Assembly (NCBI GenBank): GCA_016191015.1
Contig: JACPPM010000282.1
Coordinates: forward strand, 1-37,970
Length of the DNA: 37,970 nucleotides
Reading direction: 5' to 3'
Source of the DNA: Acidobacteriota bacterium
GTDB lineage: Bacteria; Acidobacteriota; CAIWXX01
Position numbers and translations under genes: made by a program
Part shown: in pieces, positions 7,825 to 15,926 of the stretch
Position numbering within the stretch: position 1 is the stretch's first letter
Layout of the letters: each line of letters begins with the position of its first letter
Notes under the pieces: generated by a model
The model's database searches: none
The model's input: only the letters and a program-made list of their open reading frames with translations
Told to the model about the DNA's origin: nothing

Positions 7825-10062
7825 ATGGAGAAGCCTGCTGGCCAGAGGATCGGACGTTACCAGATCGTAGAGAAGATCGGACACGGCCCCATGGGGTCTG
7901 TTTACAAGGCCTACGACCCCATGATCAAGAGGCATCTCGCGATCAAGACCATTCAGGTCGATGCCGCCCCCGACAGCCAGGAATACAGGGACTTCCTTGA
8001 GCGGTTTTACGAGGAGGCGCGCACCGCCGGTAACCTGACGCATCCCAACATCATCACGATCTACGATGTCGGCGAAGACGAGGGGATGCCGTATCTCGTT
8101 TTCGAGCATGTGGAAGGTGAGCTTCTGGCCGAGCTGCTCGCAAGCGGCGCCCACTTCGGCCCGGAGGGGATCATCCTGATTGTCGGTCAGGTCGCTGCGG
8201 CCCTGGACTACGCTCATTCCAATACCGCGCTCCACAAGAACCTGAACCCCGGTAACATCCTCGTCTACCACAAGAACAGGCTCAAGGTCATCGATTTCGG
8301 TATCACCACGCTGGGAGACGCTGATTCGAGTCTCGGGGGCGAGGCCCTCAAGTGGGTTGGATACTTGGCGCCCGAGCGTGCGCGGCCTGATGTCACCCTG
8401 GACCATCGGAGCGACATATACTCCCTCGCGGCCATTGCCTACGGGCTGTTTACCGGGAGCGTGCCGTTCAACGCGTCGTCCGCCAAACAGGTCCTGGACG
8501 GCAACAACGTGGCGAGCGAGTCCGTGCTCCTTCAGGTGCTGGGGTCGCAGGGGTTTCGTGTTGATGCATGGCGTTCGGTATTCCAAACGGCTCTGAGCCC
8601 GGATCCCCACAAGCGGTTCGAGAAGGCCGAGGATTTCGTGCAGGCACTCTGGGATGCCCAGAGCAACGTGTCGGAGTCATTGGAGAATTTCATGCAGGCG
8701 GGGATCGAGACGGGCCGGCCCGCATACACCATGTCAGAGGACCGTGCGGTCACCCTCGCGGCGCCGGCTGTGACAGCATCGTCCCCGTCGCCGCCCCCGC
8801 CAGTTCCGGAGCCTTCATCGTCCGTGGCGACGGTCGTGCTTCCTCCGAGATCAGCCGTGCCCGGCAAAGGCGGCGTGAAAGCGGCAGAGGAACCGTCACC
8901 CGACGCGAGCTTCGTGCCCGAGCAGACGACAGTGCTTCCACCTCGCCCCACGCCCGCGTCCACCGCCCAGCCGACGCGGGAGGCGCCCTCGCCAGAACCG
9001 GAGCCCGCTGCGCCGCCCCGACAGGGACCGGCGCCGACGATTCCCGCTGCGCAGACAACCACGCTTCGGTCCGCGCCGCGCGCAAAAAGCTCCATGTCCG
9101 GCTCGCGCGCCTTTACAATCCTGATCGTCCTCGTCCTTCTGCTCGGAATCACCGCTGGCGCCTATTATCTCTTCACCCGCCCGACACCCGAAGAGGCCGT
9201 CCCGCAACCCGTGCCGCAACCTCCGCCGCCGCCGCCGCCAGCCACTCAGACCCAGGCCGATGCGACGCCTCCGGTTGCCATCGGAAGCCTCGAGCTCCAC
9301 ACGACGCCAGAGGGGGCCACGGTTTATGTGAACGGCGAAGCCGCAGGCCAAACACCGGTCACCAGGAGCGAATTGAAGGTGGGCCTGTATACGTTGAGAT
9401 TCGAGCTCAAGGGCTATGAGACCGTCGAGCAGGCGCAGGAGGTGCTGGCGGGTGTGAGTAGCCCGCAGGTCGTCCAGGTTCCAATGAAGCCGGCCACTCA
9501 GGTGGAATCGACCGGGTCGCTGAAGGTCACATCTACCCCGCCGGGTGCCACAATCATGCTGGATGGGAAGGCGAGTGGAGTCACTCCGAAAACAATCACC
9601 AAACTGCGAGCCGGGAAACATGTGCTCGAGGTGAGCCTGGAAGGACATGTCAAGTGGGCAGGCACCCCGGTCGTCAAGCCAGGCAGGACTCTCGATATCG
9701 CCGCCGAGATGCAACCGGTGCGGACCCAACCTGTGAAACCGCCACCTCCCCCTCCTCCACCCGTCGAGACGGGCCCGTTCGCGCTCGGCCCCGGCATCAG
9801 TTTCGACCGTAGACCGGTCACGGGTGAACAGCCGACTCTGCCGAAGTCTGCGAAGGGCGTGAATGTGTCGGTGCTCGTGAAGATCATTGTCGAGGAATCG
9901 GGGTCTGTCGGCGATATCCGGATTCAGGAGAGCGGCGGGGAGGCGCTGGACCGTATCGTGGTCGAGACGGTCAGAAAGTGGCGCTTCAATCCGGCCATCC
10001 GCGGCGGGAAGGCTGTGAGTGTGTATTTCCTCTACCGTTTCACGTTTAAATCTGCAAAATAG
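7825..10062 (+). CDS. Ser/Thr kinase-like (probable pseudokinase) - transmembrane - double PEGA - TonB C-terminal protein
   Basis: 745 residues. Residues 11-280 form a Hanks-type kinase domain: Gly loop G19-H-G-P-M-G24, ATP lysine K41 (AIK), helix-C E64, DFG at 157-159 and APE at 182-184. The catalytic loop is H137-K-N-L-N-P-G-N144 instead of HRDLKPxN, so the catalytic Asp is Asn139 and the loop Lys is Asn. That predicts weak or absent phosphotransfer. A Pro-rich linker follows, then one membrane helix at about 428-449. Two PEGA domains follow at about 487-555 and 563-620 (TTPEGATVYVNG, STPPGATIMLDG), then a Pro run and a TonB C-terminal domain at about 675-745 (VRKWRFNPAI). The order places the kinase fold inside and the PEGA/TonB part outside the cytoplasm. 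The ATG at 7825 lacks a clear ribosome-binding site. lepB follows 8 bases after the stop. Confidence 0.9.
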   Translation: MEKPAGQRIGRYQIVEKIGHGPMGSVYKAYDPMIKRHLAIKTIQVDAAPDSQEYRDFLERFYEEARTAGNLTHPNIITIYDVGEDEGMPYLVFEHVEGELLAELLASGAHFGPEGIILIVGQVAAALDYAHSNTALHKNLNPGNILVYHKNRLKVIDFGITTLGDADSSLGGEALKWVGYLAPERARPDVTLDHRSDIYSLAAIAYGLFTGSVPFNASSAKQVLDGNNVASESVLLQVLGSQGFRVDAWRSVFQTALSPDPHKRFEKAEDFVQALWDAQSNVSESLENFMQAGIETGRPAYTMSEDRAVTLAAPAVTASSPSPPPPVPEPSSSVATVVLPPRSAVPGKGGVKAAEEPSPDASFVPEQTTVLPPRPTPASTAQPTREAPSPEPEPAAPPRQGPAPTIPAAQTTTLRSAPRAKSSMSGSRAFTILIVLVLLLGITAGAYYLFTRPTPEEAVPQPVPQPPPPPPPATQTQADATPPVAIGSLELHTTPEGATVYVNGEAAGQTPVTRSELKVGLYTLRFELKGYETVEQAQEVLAGVSSPQVVQVPMKPATQVESTGSLKVTSTPPGATIMLDGKASGVTPKTITKLRAGKHVLEVSLEGHVKWAGTPVVKPGRTLDIAAEMQPVRTQPVKPPPPPPPPVETGPFALGPGISFDRRPVTGEQPTLPKSAKGVNVSVLVKIIVEESGSVGDIRIQESGGEALDRIVVETVRKWRFNPAIRGGKAVSVYFLYRFTFKSAK

Positions 10063-10070
10063 GTGGAGTG

Positions 10071-10673
10071 ATGGAGGAGAAGCCCGAGGAGGCGGAGCCG
10101 GTTGAGGGGGTTGCCGGCGAAGATGCCGCCGCTCGGCCTTCGACCGCGAGGTGGGTGCGCGTTCGGCATGAAGCCGCGGTGCTCGCGAAAGATATCGGCA
10201 TCGCCGGAGGGATCTGCGTCCTTGTTTTGCTGTACATCGTCCAGCCTTTCACGGTCGAAGGGACGTCCATGCTTCCGACCCTCGAGAACGGGCAGCGAAT
10301 CATCGTGAATAAGTTCCTGTACAGGGTGCGTGAGATCAGGCGGGGAGACATCGTCGTCTTCTATTATCCCCTTGACCCCAGCAAGTCATTCATCAAGCGC
10401 GTCATCGGGCTGCCGGGCGACACGATCGAGATCAGTGACGGCTTCGTCTATGTGAACGGCGAGAAGTTGCAGGAGCCTTACATCCTCCGCAAATACCGCG
10501 AACACGAGGAGGTCCCGCCAGCGAGAGTACAGCTGGGGCACTACTGGGTCATGGGTGATCACCGCAACGGATCCAATGACAGTCGCGCAGGGTGGCAGGT
10601 GCCGTCGAGATACATTTACGGCAAGGCGTTTCTCAGGTACTGGCCGCTCGTCGACATGGGCAAGCTGAACTAG
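10071..10673 (+). CDS. lepB: Signal peptidase I
   Basis: Type I signal peptidase (S26), which removes signal peptides from exported proteins at the outer face of the inner membrane. It is 200 residues from the ATG at 10071, which GGTGGAG precedes; an in-frame GTG three bases upstream is less likely. There is one membrane helix at about 42-59, followed by the nucleophile motif GTSMLPTL (Ser66). Box D is FIKRVIGLPGD, with general-base Lys109. Later boxes are WVMGDHRNGSNDSR and GKAFLRYWPL. The N-terminal 30 residues are acidic and Pro/Glu rich. It follows the kinase-like gene by 8 bases, so the two are probably co-transcribed. Confidence 0.96.
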   Translation: MEEKPEEAEPVEGVAGEDAAARPSTARWVRVRHEAAVLAKDIGIAGGICVLVLLYIVQPFTVEGTSMLPTLENGQRIIVNKFLYRVREIRRGDIVVFYYPLDPSKSFIKRVIGLPGDTIEISDGFVYVNGEKLQEPYILRKYREHEEVPPARVQLGHYWVMGDHRNGSNDSRAGWQVPSRYIYGKAFLRYWPLVDMGKLN

Positions 10674-10690
10674 CTTGGGGAAACCCGACA

Positions 10691-10804
10691 CTACCTCTTT
10701 CGGACGAAGTAGTGAAGCCACAGGCGCCTTGCCGGATTGTCGGGATCGGAGATCTCCTCGACCCGCTCCCCAGCTTTGTAGGCAAGGGGGTGGCAGGCAA
10801 GCAT
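10691..10804 (-). CDS. Possible 37-residue small protein
   Basis: An ATG at 10804-10802 opens a 37-residue frame on the minus strand containing KAGERVEEISDPDNP and ending LHYFVRKR. It lies in the 258-base gap between convergent lepB and the STT3 gene. The composition looks protein-like, and the reading frame upstream of the preceding TAG also gives plausible text (GIQLYYGAGIQDAALI), so this may be the tail of a decayed gene. There is no strong ribosome-binding site, and no family is recognised. Confidence 0.25.
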   Translation of the reverse strand: MLACHPLAYKAGERVEEISDPDNPARRLWLHYFVRKR

Positions 10805-10931
10805 AATCCGGGCCTACCTGGATCTGATGAGCGCCGCATCCTGAATCCCTGCCCCGTAATACAGCTGGATCCCGACCGGATACCGGCATGATTACACCAA
10901 CCGAGGAGCTGCAGTCGCCGCCTCATCGCCA

Positions 10932-12494
10932 TCAAGGCTCGACCTGCTCCGGTGACCTTATCAGCTCCCACACCTGCACCATCGGCCCTCCGAACGGCGA
11001 GGGCGCCCAAGACATCTGCGGGTCCGAGTACACTAAGCGGAAGAAGCGGAACGGAGCACCCCGCGCCCCCCTCTCCGGCCGGGCTCGCCCCTTGTCATAG
11101 TAGGCCCGCCACCAAAAGGACACCTGCATCAGCCTAGTGATAACGAATGAACCGCCCGCTTCCCCGGACGGCCGGAGATAGTGAGAGGAGGGAACGCCGA
11201 AACAATTCGCCGACCCTGGCAGACGAAGAAACGGGTTGTCCACAACAACGAATCTGATTCCGTTACGCCTGCAATAGTCGGCGAAAGCTTCTTCGCGGAC
11301 GAGAAATGGGGCGGATTGCGCACCTTCGAAAACCCCCAATCCGCCCATCGTACCAAATCCGTCGACGATCACCGGCGAGGCCGAGGTAAAACTGAGAAGG
11401 TGACCCCAATCCCAGGGAGCCAGGATTCGCCCATGACGCCCACCGTCGATCTCCCTGAGCCGATAAGCGGCCCTGAGCATCGCTCCCGCCCCTCGCGTCA
11501 ACACAGGGGACGGATTCTTCAACAGGCGCCCGCACTCGTAAAGGCTCGGCCCAACTGCCAGCAACGCCGCGGCGAGGGCCAGCCGCCTTCTCCCCCCATC
11601 CAACCATCCCGCAACGCATACACCGGCAACGACTGCTAGCGGACCAGCCAACGGGATCACGAATCGCTTGGTGGACAGCGCGGCGAAACAATAGGCCAGG
11701 GCAAACACGGCGACAACCTGGCCGTCCTTGTCTCGCCGCTTCGTGGCGAGGACGAAGAGCGGCCCCACGAGGAATACGGCTCCGCCCACCACACGGAAGT
11801 CCTCCCAGGCGTTCGCCTCCGGGTCAAAGAAGAGAGGACGAAATTCTACAATTGTAGAAAACCATGGATCTCCGCCAAGAAACCCACTGCCGGATGAAAA
11901 AGCTTCGAGGGCACCGGGGACGGCCGCTGCGGCCGCCGATCCCCCGGCCACGGAGAGGAGGATCGCGAGGCCGCGCGCGGGCCCGCGCGCGGGCCCGCGC
12001 GATTCGCCCCGCCGGGAGACCCAGGCCATCAGCGCGCAGGTAACAGCGCCACCAAGCAGAGCGGCGAAGTGGGGATAGCCGAGGTGCCACTGATCATCCG
12101 GGTAGAGTGGTGGCCTGGTGAGCCGATACGCCATCACCGCGGCCGCAGGCATTGCGAAAGCCGCGCTAGCGGCCGCGTGGAGGCGCGCGACGCCGTCTCC
12201 TGCGAGGAGGATAGCCAGGATCGCGACCGCAGCGGCGAGAATCAAGGCCACCTGCACGAAGACGCATGCCAGCAGGGCGGTGGCCACGAGCGCAGCCGAG
12301 CCCAGGAGCGCGCGCGATGAGCCAGCACGCACGAGCAGCACGACGCTGCCCATCAGGCCGAGGAGGAGCGCAGGCTCCAGGAAATGATGATCGATCGAGC
12401 CGATTTGTGAGGCGTTCACCAGCGATGGAGAAAAGGCGATGAACGTCCCAGCGACCATCCCGGCGGTCCGTCCCATCCAACGGGACATGACCAC
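10932..12494 (-). CDS. STT3-type oligosaccharyltransferase, C-terminal fragment after an in-frame stop
   Basis: 520 residues from a GTG at 12494. The open frame really continues upstream to a TGA at 12521-12519, beyond which lies the N-terminal part of the same gene in the same frame. STT3/PglB/AglB enzymes transfer glycan from a polyprenyl carrier to Asn. Features seen are IGSIDHHFLEPA (family DHH motif, at about 32-42), many membrane helices, and A-P-W-D-W-G-H followed by SPVIVDGFG, the counterpart of the WWDYG acceptor-binding motif. A 12-base tandem repeat at 11969-12001 encodes RGPARGPARG. Apart from the TGA the frame is intact, so the break is recent, an assembly error, or read through. 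The nearest minus-strand neighbour downstream is the possible 37-residue ORF. Confidence 0.7.
   Translation of the reverse strand: MVMSRWMGRTAGMVAGTFIAFSPSLVNASQIGSIDHHFLEPALLLGLMGSVVLLVRAGSSRALLGSAALVATALLACVFVQVALILAAAVAILAILLAGDGVARLHAAASAAFAMPAAAVMAYRLTRPPLYPDDQWHLGYPHFAALLGGAVTCALMAWVSRRGESRGPARGPARGLAILLSVAGGSAAAAAVPGALEAFSSGSGFLGGDPWFSTIVEFRPLFFDPEANAWEDFRVVGGAVFLVGPLFVLATKRRDKDGQVVAVFALAYCFAALSTKRFVIPLAGPLAVVAGVCVAGWLDGGRRRLALAAALLAVGPSLYECGRLLKNPSPVLTRGAGAMLRAAYRLREIDGGRHGRILAPWDWGHLLSFTSASPVIVDGFGTMGGLGVFEGAQSAPFLVREEAFADYCRRNGIRFVVVDNPFLRLPGSANCFGVPSSHYLRPSGEAGGSFVITRLMQVSFWWRAYYDKGRARPERGARGAPFRFFRLVYSDPQMSWAPSPFGGPMVQVWELIRSPEQVEP
11969..12001. repeat. GC-only 12-base tandem repeat inside the STT3 gene
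   Basis: A 33-base run of only G and C, built from about two and a half copies of a 12-base unit based on GCGCGCGGGCCC. In the STT3 frame each unit adds R-G-P-A. The array is in frame and strongly self-complementary. Confidence 0.7.
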
Positions 12495-12518
12495 GGCGAC
12501 GATGGCCGCGAGGAGCGA

Positions 12519-12854
12519 TCAGACGAGCGGGGGGAACCACACAGCGCGATTCAGGACCGAGCCGGCAGATCGGCCTCCCAGCATGCGCGCGGCGCCTCCG
12601 GCGGCCAGGTCATAGAGCGGCGGCCATGGACAGTATGAGCCGGCGGGACCACGATCAGGATCGAATTCCAGGATAGATGGGAAACGTGATGCGGAATGGA
12701 TGATCCGCTTCGCGTGATAGAGCTCATCGAATGGCCGGATCTGAGCGACCCCGCCTTGAAATGCACTCCCGAGGTTATTGACCCTGCACAACCCGGCGAC
12801 CAGGAAGAACGCTGCGCCGACGAGCAGCGACGTCCTGCATCGCCGGTCCTTCAT
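12519..12854 (-). CDS. STT3-type oligosaccharyltransferase, N-terminal fragment ending at an in-frame TGA
   Basis: 111 residues from ATG 12854, with AAGGA six bases upstream. A membrane helix at about 9-22 is followed by the first external loop containing F-D-E-L-Y-H (Asp43), which matches the catalytic Asp motif of STT3 (DxxYH). Then come FDPDRGPAG, CPWPPLYD and VWFPPLV, all in the expected STT3 order. The stop TGA (12521-12519) falls where the family continues WFPP(L/V)(L/V)G..AA, and the same frame resumes with SLLAAIVAVVMSRW. One substitution, for example GGA to TGA, would explain the split. Together the halves give about 640 residues, a normal bacterial STT3-like size. Confidence 0.7.
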   Translation of the reverse strand: MKDRRCRTSLLVGAAFFLVAGLCRVNNLGSAFQGGVAQIRPFDELYHAKRIIHSASRFPSILEFDPDRGPAGSYCPWPPLYDLAAGGAARMLGGRSAGSVLNRAVWFPPLV

Positions 12855-12933
12855 CCTCTATCCTTCAGATCTCATCCTCTGTCCCGTCGGTCGCGCCGTA
12901 CGTCCCGAACCCCCCGCCGGCTGGTGTCCCTTC

Positions 12934-14094
12934 TTACAAGGCTCCCTCTTTTATCAGGCTCCGGGCAATCACGACGCGCTGGATCTGGTTGGTCCCTTCG
13001 TATATCTGCGTGATCTTCGCATCGCGCATGTACTTCTCCACGGGATACTCACGGCTGTACCCGTAGCCGCCAAAGAGCTGGACTGCGTCTGTCGTCACTC
13101 TCATCGCAGTATCTGTGGCGAAGACCTTTGCCATCGCCGCCAGTCGGCTGATGTTGCTCTGCCCCTCGTCGATTGCCCTCGCCGCAGCGTAGACAAGCTG
13201 TCGCGCCGCTTCGACCTGCACCGCCATATCCGCCAGGATGAACTGGATGGCCTGGAATGACGAAATGGATTGCCCGAACTGATTGCGGTCTTTCGTATAT
13301 TGGAGCGCCAGCTCGAGGGCTCCTTGGGCCAGCCCGACCGCCTGAGCGGCGACGCCGGGGCGGGCCCGGTCGAGGGTCATCATGGCGTGAGCGAATCCCA
13401 TCCCCTCTTTTCCGCCCAGGAGGTTATCACCGGGAACGCGACAGTCTCTGAAATGCAATTCATGAACCGGCACACATCGGATGCCCATCAGATCCTCGCG
13501 CTTTCCGATCTCGAACCCGGCCATCCCCTTCTCCACGATGAAACTGCTGATGCCTCGGGTTCCTCGGTCGGGGTTCGACGAAGCGAACACCGTGTAAATC
13601 GATGCGGCATTTCCGTTGGTGTTCCATTTCTTCTCCCCCGTCAGGGAGTACCCGCCTCCGTCCTTCTCGGCGCGCGCTTTCAGACTGCCGGCGTCGGAGC
13701 CTGCAGTTTTCTCGGAGAGCCCGAAGGCGATCAGCTTGCGCCCTGCGGCGATATCGGGGAGGTATCTCTTCTTCTGCTCCTCAGTCCCGCCGAGAATGAT
13801 CGGGAACGAGCCCAAGGCATTGACCGCGTAAGCAACCCCCATGCCTCCACAGCCACGGCTGATCTCCTCGACGACCAGGCAGAGGTCGAGGACCCCGGCA
13901 CCATCACCTCCGTATTCCTTCGGCACCCACACACCCATCAAGTTCTTCTCTTTCAGGGCCTCGATAAACGCCCATGGGTACTCCCCGGTGCGATCCAGCT
14001 CGGCCGCGATCGGCCGAACGACTTTGTCGGAGACCTCACGCGCCTTCTCCCGATACTCGAGATTCTGTTTCGTCAAACCCGCCAGTCCTGCCAT
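12934..14094 (-). CDS. Acyl-CoA dehydrogenase
   Basis: 386 residues from ATG 14094. This start is chosen over one 60 bases upstream because AAGGAGGA sits nine bases before it. The FAD-dependent enzyme oxidises acyl-CoA to trans-2-enoyl-CoA. Seen are GLSEKTAGSDAGSL (FAD/substrate loop, about 125-138), W157 in KKWNTNG, RNQFGQ at about 270-275, VQLFGGYGYSREYPVEKYMRDAK, and IYEGTNQIQ with the catalytic Glu366 in the short/medium-chain position. No electron-transfer flavoprotein or thiolase genes lie near. It is flanked by the STT3 gene and a GT-C gene on the same strand, with short gaps, but has no obvious functional tie to either. Cytoplasmic. The likely substrate class is short- or branched-chain acyl-CoA; the exact chain length cannot be told. 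Confidence 0.95.
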   Translation of the reverse strand: MAGLAGLTKQNLEYREKAREVSDKVVRPIAAELDRTGEYPWAFIEALKEKNLMGVWVPKEYGGDGAGVLDLCLVVEEISRGCGGMGVAYAVNALGSFPIILGGTEEQKKRYLPDIAAGRKLIAFGLSEKTAGSDAGSLKARAEKDGGGYSLTGEKKWNTNGNAASIYTVFASSNPDRGTRGISSFIVEKGMAGFEIGKREDLMGIRCVPVHELHFRDCRVPGDNLLGGKEGMGFAHAMMTLDRARPGVAAQAVGLAQGALELALQYTKDRNQFGQSISSFQAIQFILADMAVQVEAARQLVYAAARAIDEGQSNISRLAAMAKVFATDTAMRVTTDAVQLFGGYGYSREYPVEKYMRDAKITQIYEGTNQIQRVVIARSLIKEGAL

Positions 14095-14226
14095 GATGCC
14101 GCATCCTCCTTCACAGAATTGCCTGGCCATTATAGCGCAAAGGGCGCGCGACACGAGAAAGGCCGCGTCCCACTTGCATCCAGGCCCCGTCGCCCCGTTC
14201 TCAGGCGGATCCGGGTTCCCCTGACC

Positions 14227-15915
14227 TCAATCCTCAAAGAGCAGAATCGAATCGCCAGCCCGTGCCAGAGGCTGACGGTGGCGCAATCGCTCCACCAGCT
14301 CCCCAGGAAGGCGTGAAAACGGAGCGATGCCGTTCAGGTGATGCACACTGATCGCCACAACACCCGGTCCATGTTTTTCATCGAGAGGGATGTATGGGAC
14401 CCCGTAGAGAGCCGGATCGACGAGCCCGAAGTACGAGAAGTAGACCCTGTCGATACCCAACCGTGCCATCGTTGATTTGAGATCGTTCAGGTCCTGACCC
14501 CAGTCGACGTTCGAGTCCGAGAGATACCGGCGACCGTTCTGTGGACCGCCGGCCAGAAGGTTGAAGTAAGAGAGGAAGCGCGGAGCGGCCAAAAGTGCGG
14601 ACAGGAGTGAGCACGCCAGGAGGGCCGCGACCGCGGTATGCTGTAGCTTGGGCCTGTTTCCCGGGACAGCGACGATTCCGGCGAGCGTATACAGATAGGG
14701 GAACACAGGCAGCACATACCTGAGACCGAGGTTGGCCCCGATGACAAGCGAGAAGAGGGCGAGTATGCAGGCCGCCGGCAGGAGGAGATGAAGGTAGTCT
14801 GCCTTCCGTTTGCGCACGGCATACACGAGCGTGGCCAGGACGATGAGGATTGTAGAAATCGGCGTTTTCATCAGCAGTGCAGCGACAAAGTAGGCTGGGG
14901 TCTTGACCGCGGAAACATGGCCCATGAAGAAGAACACGTTCCGGCCTTCTTCGATCCTGAGGGTCTCCAGGTCGATGCCCTTCAGATACCACTCGGGCAG
15001 CGGGCTCGGCAGTTTCGAGAGCCACCCGCTGGAGAAGACTCGGAGAGCCCCGCTGCGGAGCTCGAATGAACCAAGCGACCGTCCGGTCCCATCCCAGTCG
15101 TAGCACGTGTTGATCGACACCACGCTGGCGACGATGAGCGCCGCCGCGAGGAGGGCCATGGCGCTTCTTGAGGGCGCCCCGCCGTGTTCCCCATCGGACC
15201 GGCGCAGCGGAATCAGCGCCAGCAGAGCGTGGACGGGCAGCAGGAGAAGCGCCGTGAATTTCGCCAGGAGTGCCGCGACGAAAAAGAGAGCGTACATGAC
15301 CGCCGGCCGCCAACGTCGCTGGCCGGTGGCGCAACGCCACTTCCACAGATAGAAGGATGAGGCGAATAGCAGTGTCGAAAACCCCATGTCCACGGTCGCC
15401 AGATGACCATGCGCGATCGAGTTCGGGCAGGTGCAAAAGAGCGCGAGACTCACCAGCCCGCCCCACGCCCCGAAGAGGGCGCTTGACCAGCGATAGACCA
15501 GAGCAGCCAGCGCGAGCGCCAGGATGATGCAAGCGAGACGAGCAAGGAGAAACGCCTCGACGTAGCGACTTCGGTTGGATTCCATGAATAGCCTGCCGAA
15601 ACGCCATCGGAATTCCGGCTCCTCATCGGATGCGTATCCGGGCGGGAGCGTGCAGTCCAGGAAGGTGATCGGTGAGGCCAGGATCATCTGGACAAGCGGC
15701 GGATTGAAGGCGTTGAGACTGTTTGCATGGCCGAAGCGAACAATCTTGGCGTAGCCCGAGGGGACGATCATGAACTCGTCGACCGTCACCGAGTCGTGGA
15801 TCGCGCCGGACACGGCCAGGATCGCAAAGAGGCCCAGCAGAGCACACGCAATCCAATGGGGGTGCTTCGCGCAGCGCTGCCCGCATCGCCTCCAACAACC
15901 CGCCAGCTGCTCCAC
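14227..15915 (-). CDS. GT-C membrane glycosyltransferase (GT39 / ArnT-PMT-like)
   Basis: 562 residues. The first codon is GTG at 15915-15913, with GGGAG five bases upstream and only 11 bases after the stop of the sulfatase-TPR gene, so the two form an operon. There are about 10-12 membrane helices. The first external loop has VTVDE (D46-E47), the acidic pair that binds the lipid-phosphate sugar donor in GT-C enzymes, and a later loop has GHLATVDMG. The C-terminal domain includes YLSDSNVDWGQDLNDLKS and a conserved-looking IDRVYFSYFG, as in PMT_2-type bacterial proteins. It probably transfers a sugar from a polyprenyl-phosphate donor on the outer face of the inner membrane. The acceptor is unknown; coupling with a sulfatase-superfamily enzyme suggests shared work on a surface polymer. 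Confidence 0.85.
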   Translation of the reverse strand: MEQLAGCWRRCGQRCAKHPHWIACALLGLFAILAVSGAIHDSVTVDEFMIVPSGYAKIVRFGHANSLNAFNPPLVQMILASPITFLDCTLPPGYASDEEPEFRWRFGRLFMESNRSRYVEAFLLARLACIILALALAALVYRWSSALFGAWGGLVSLALFCTCPNSIAHGHLATVDMGFSTLLFASSFYLWKWRCATGQRRWRPAVMYALFFVAALLAKFTALLLLPVHALLALIPLRRSDGEHGGAPSRSAMALLAAALIVASVVSINTCYDWDGTGRSLGSFELRSGALRVFSSGWLSKLPSPLPEWYLKGIDLETLRIEEGRNVFFFMGHVSAVKTPAYFVAALLMKTPISTILIVLATLVYAVRKRKADYLHLLLPAACILALFSLVIGANLGLRYVLPVFPYLYTLAGIVAVPGNRPKLQHTAVAALLACSLLSALLAAPRFLSYFNLLAGGPQNGRRYLSDSNVDWGQDLNDLKSTMARLGIDRVYFSYFGLVDPALYGVPYIPLDEKHGPGVVAISVHHLNGIAPFSRLPGELVERLRHRQPLARAGDSILLFED

Positions 15916-15926
15916 GATGACTCCCG

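Noticed and set aside
11969-12001. GC repeat as a CRISPR or replication-origin repeat
   Set aside because: It is one short in-frame array inside a coding region, without spacers or DnaA boxes.
12519-12521. TGA as a selenocysteine codon
   Set aside because: STT3 has no known selenocysteine at this place, Gly is expected, and no selenocysteine-insertion hairpin was recognised just downstream.
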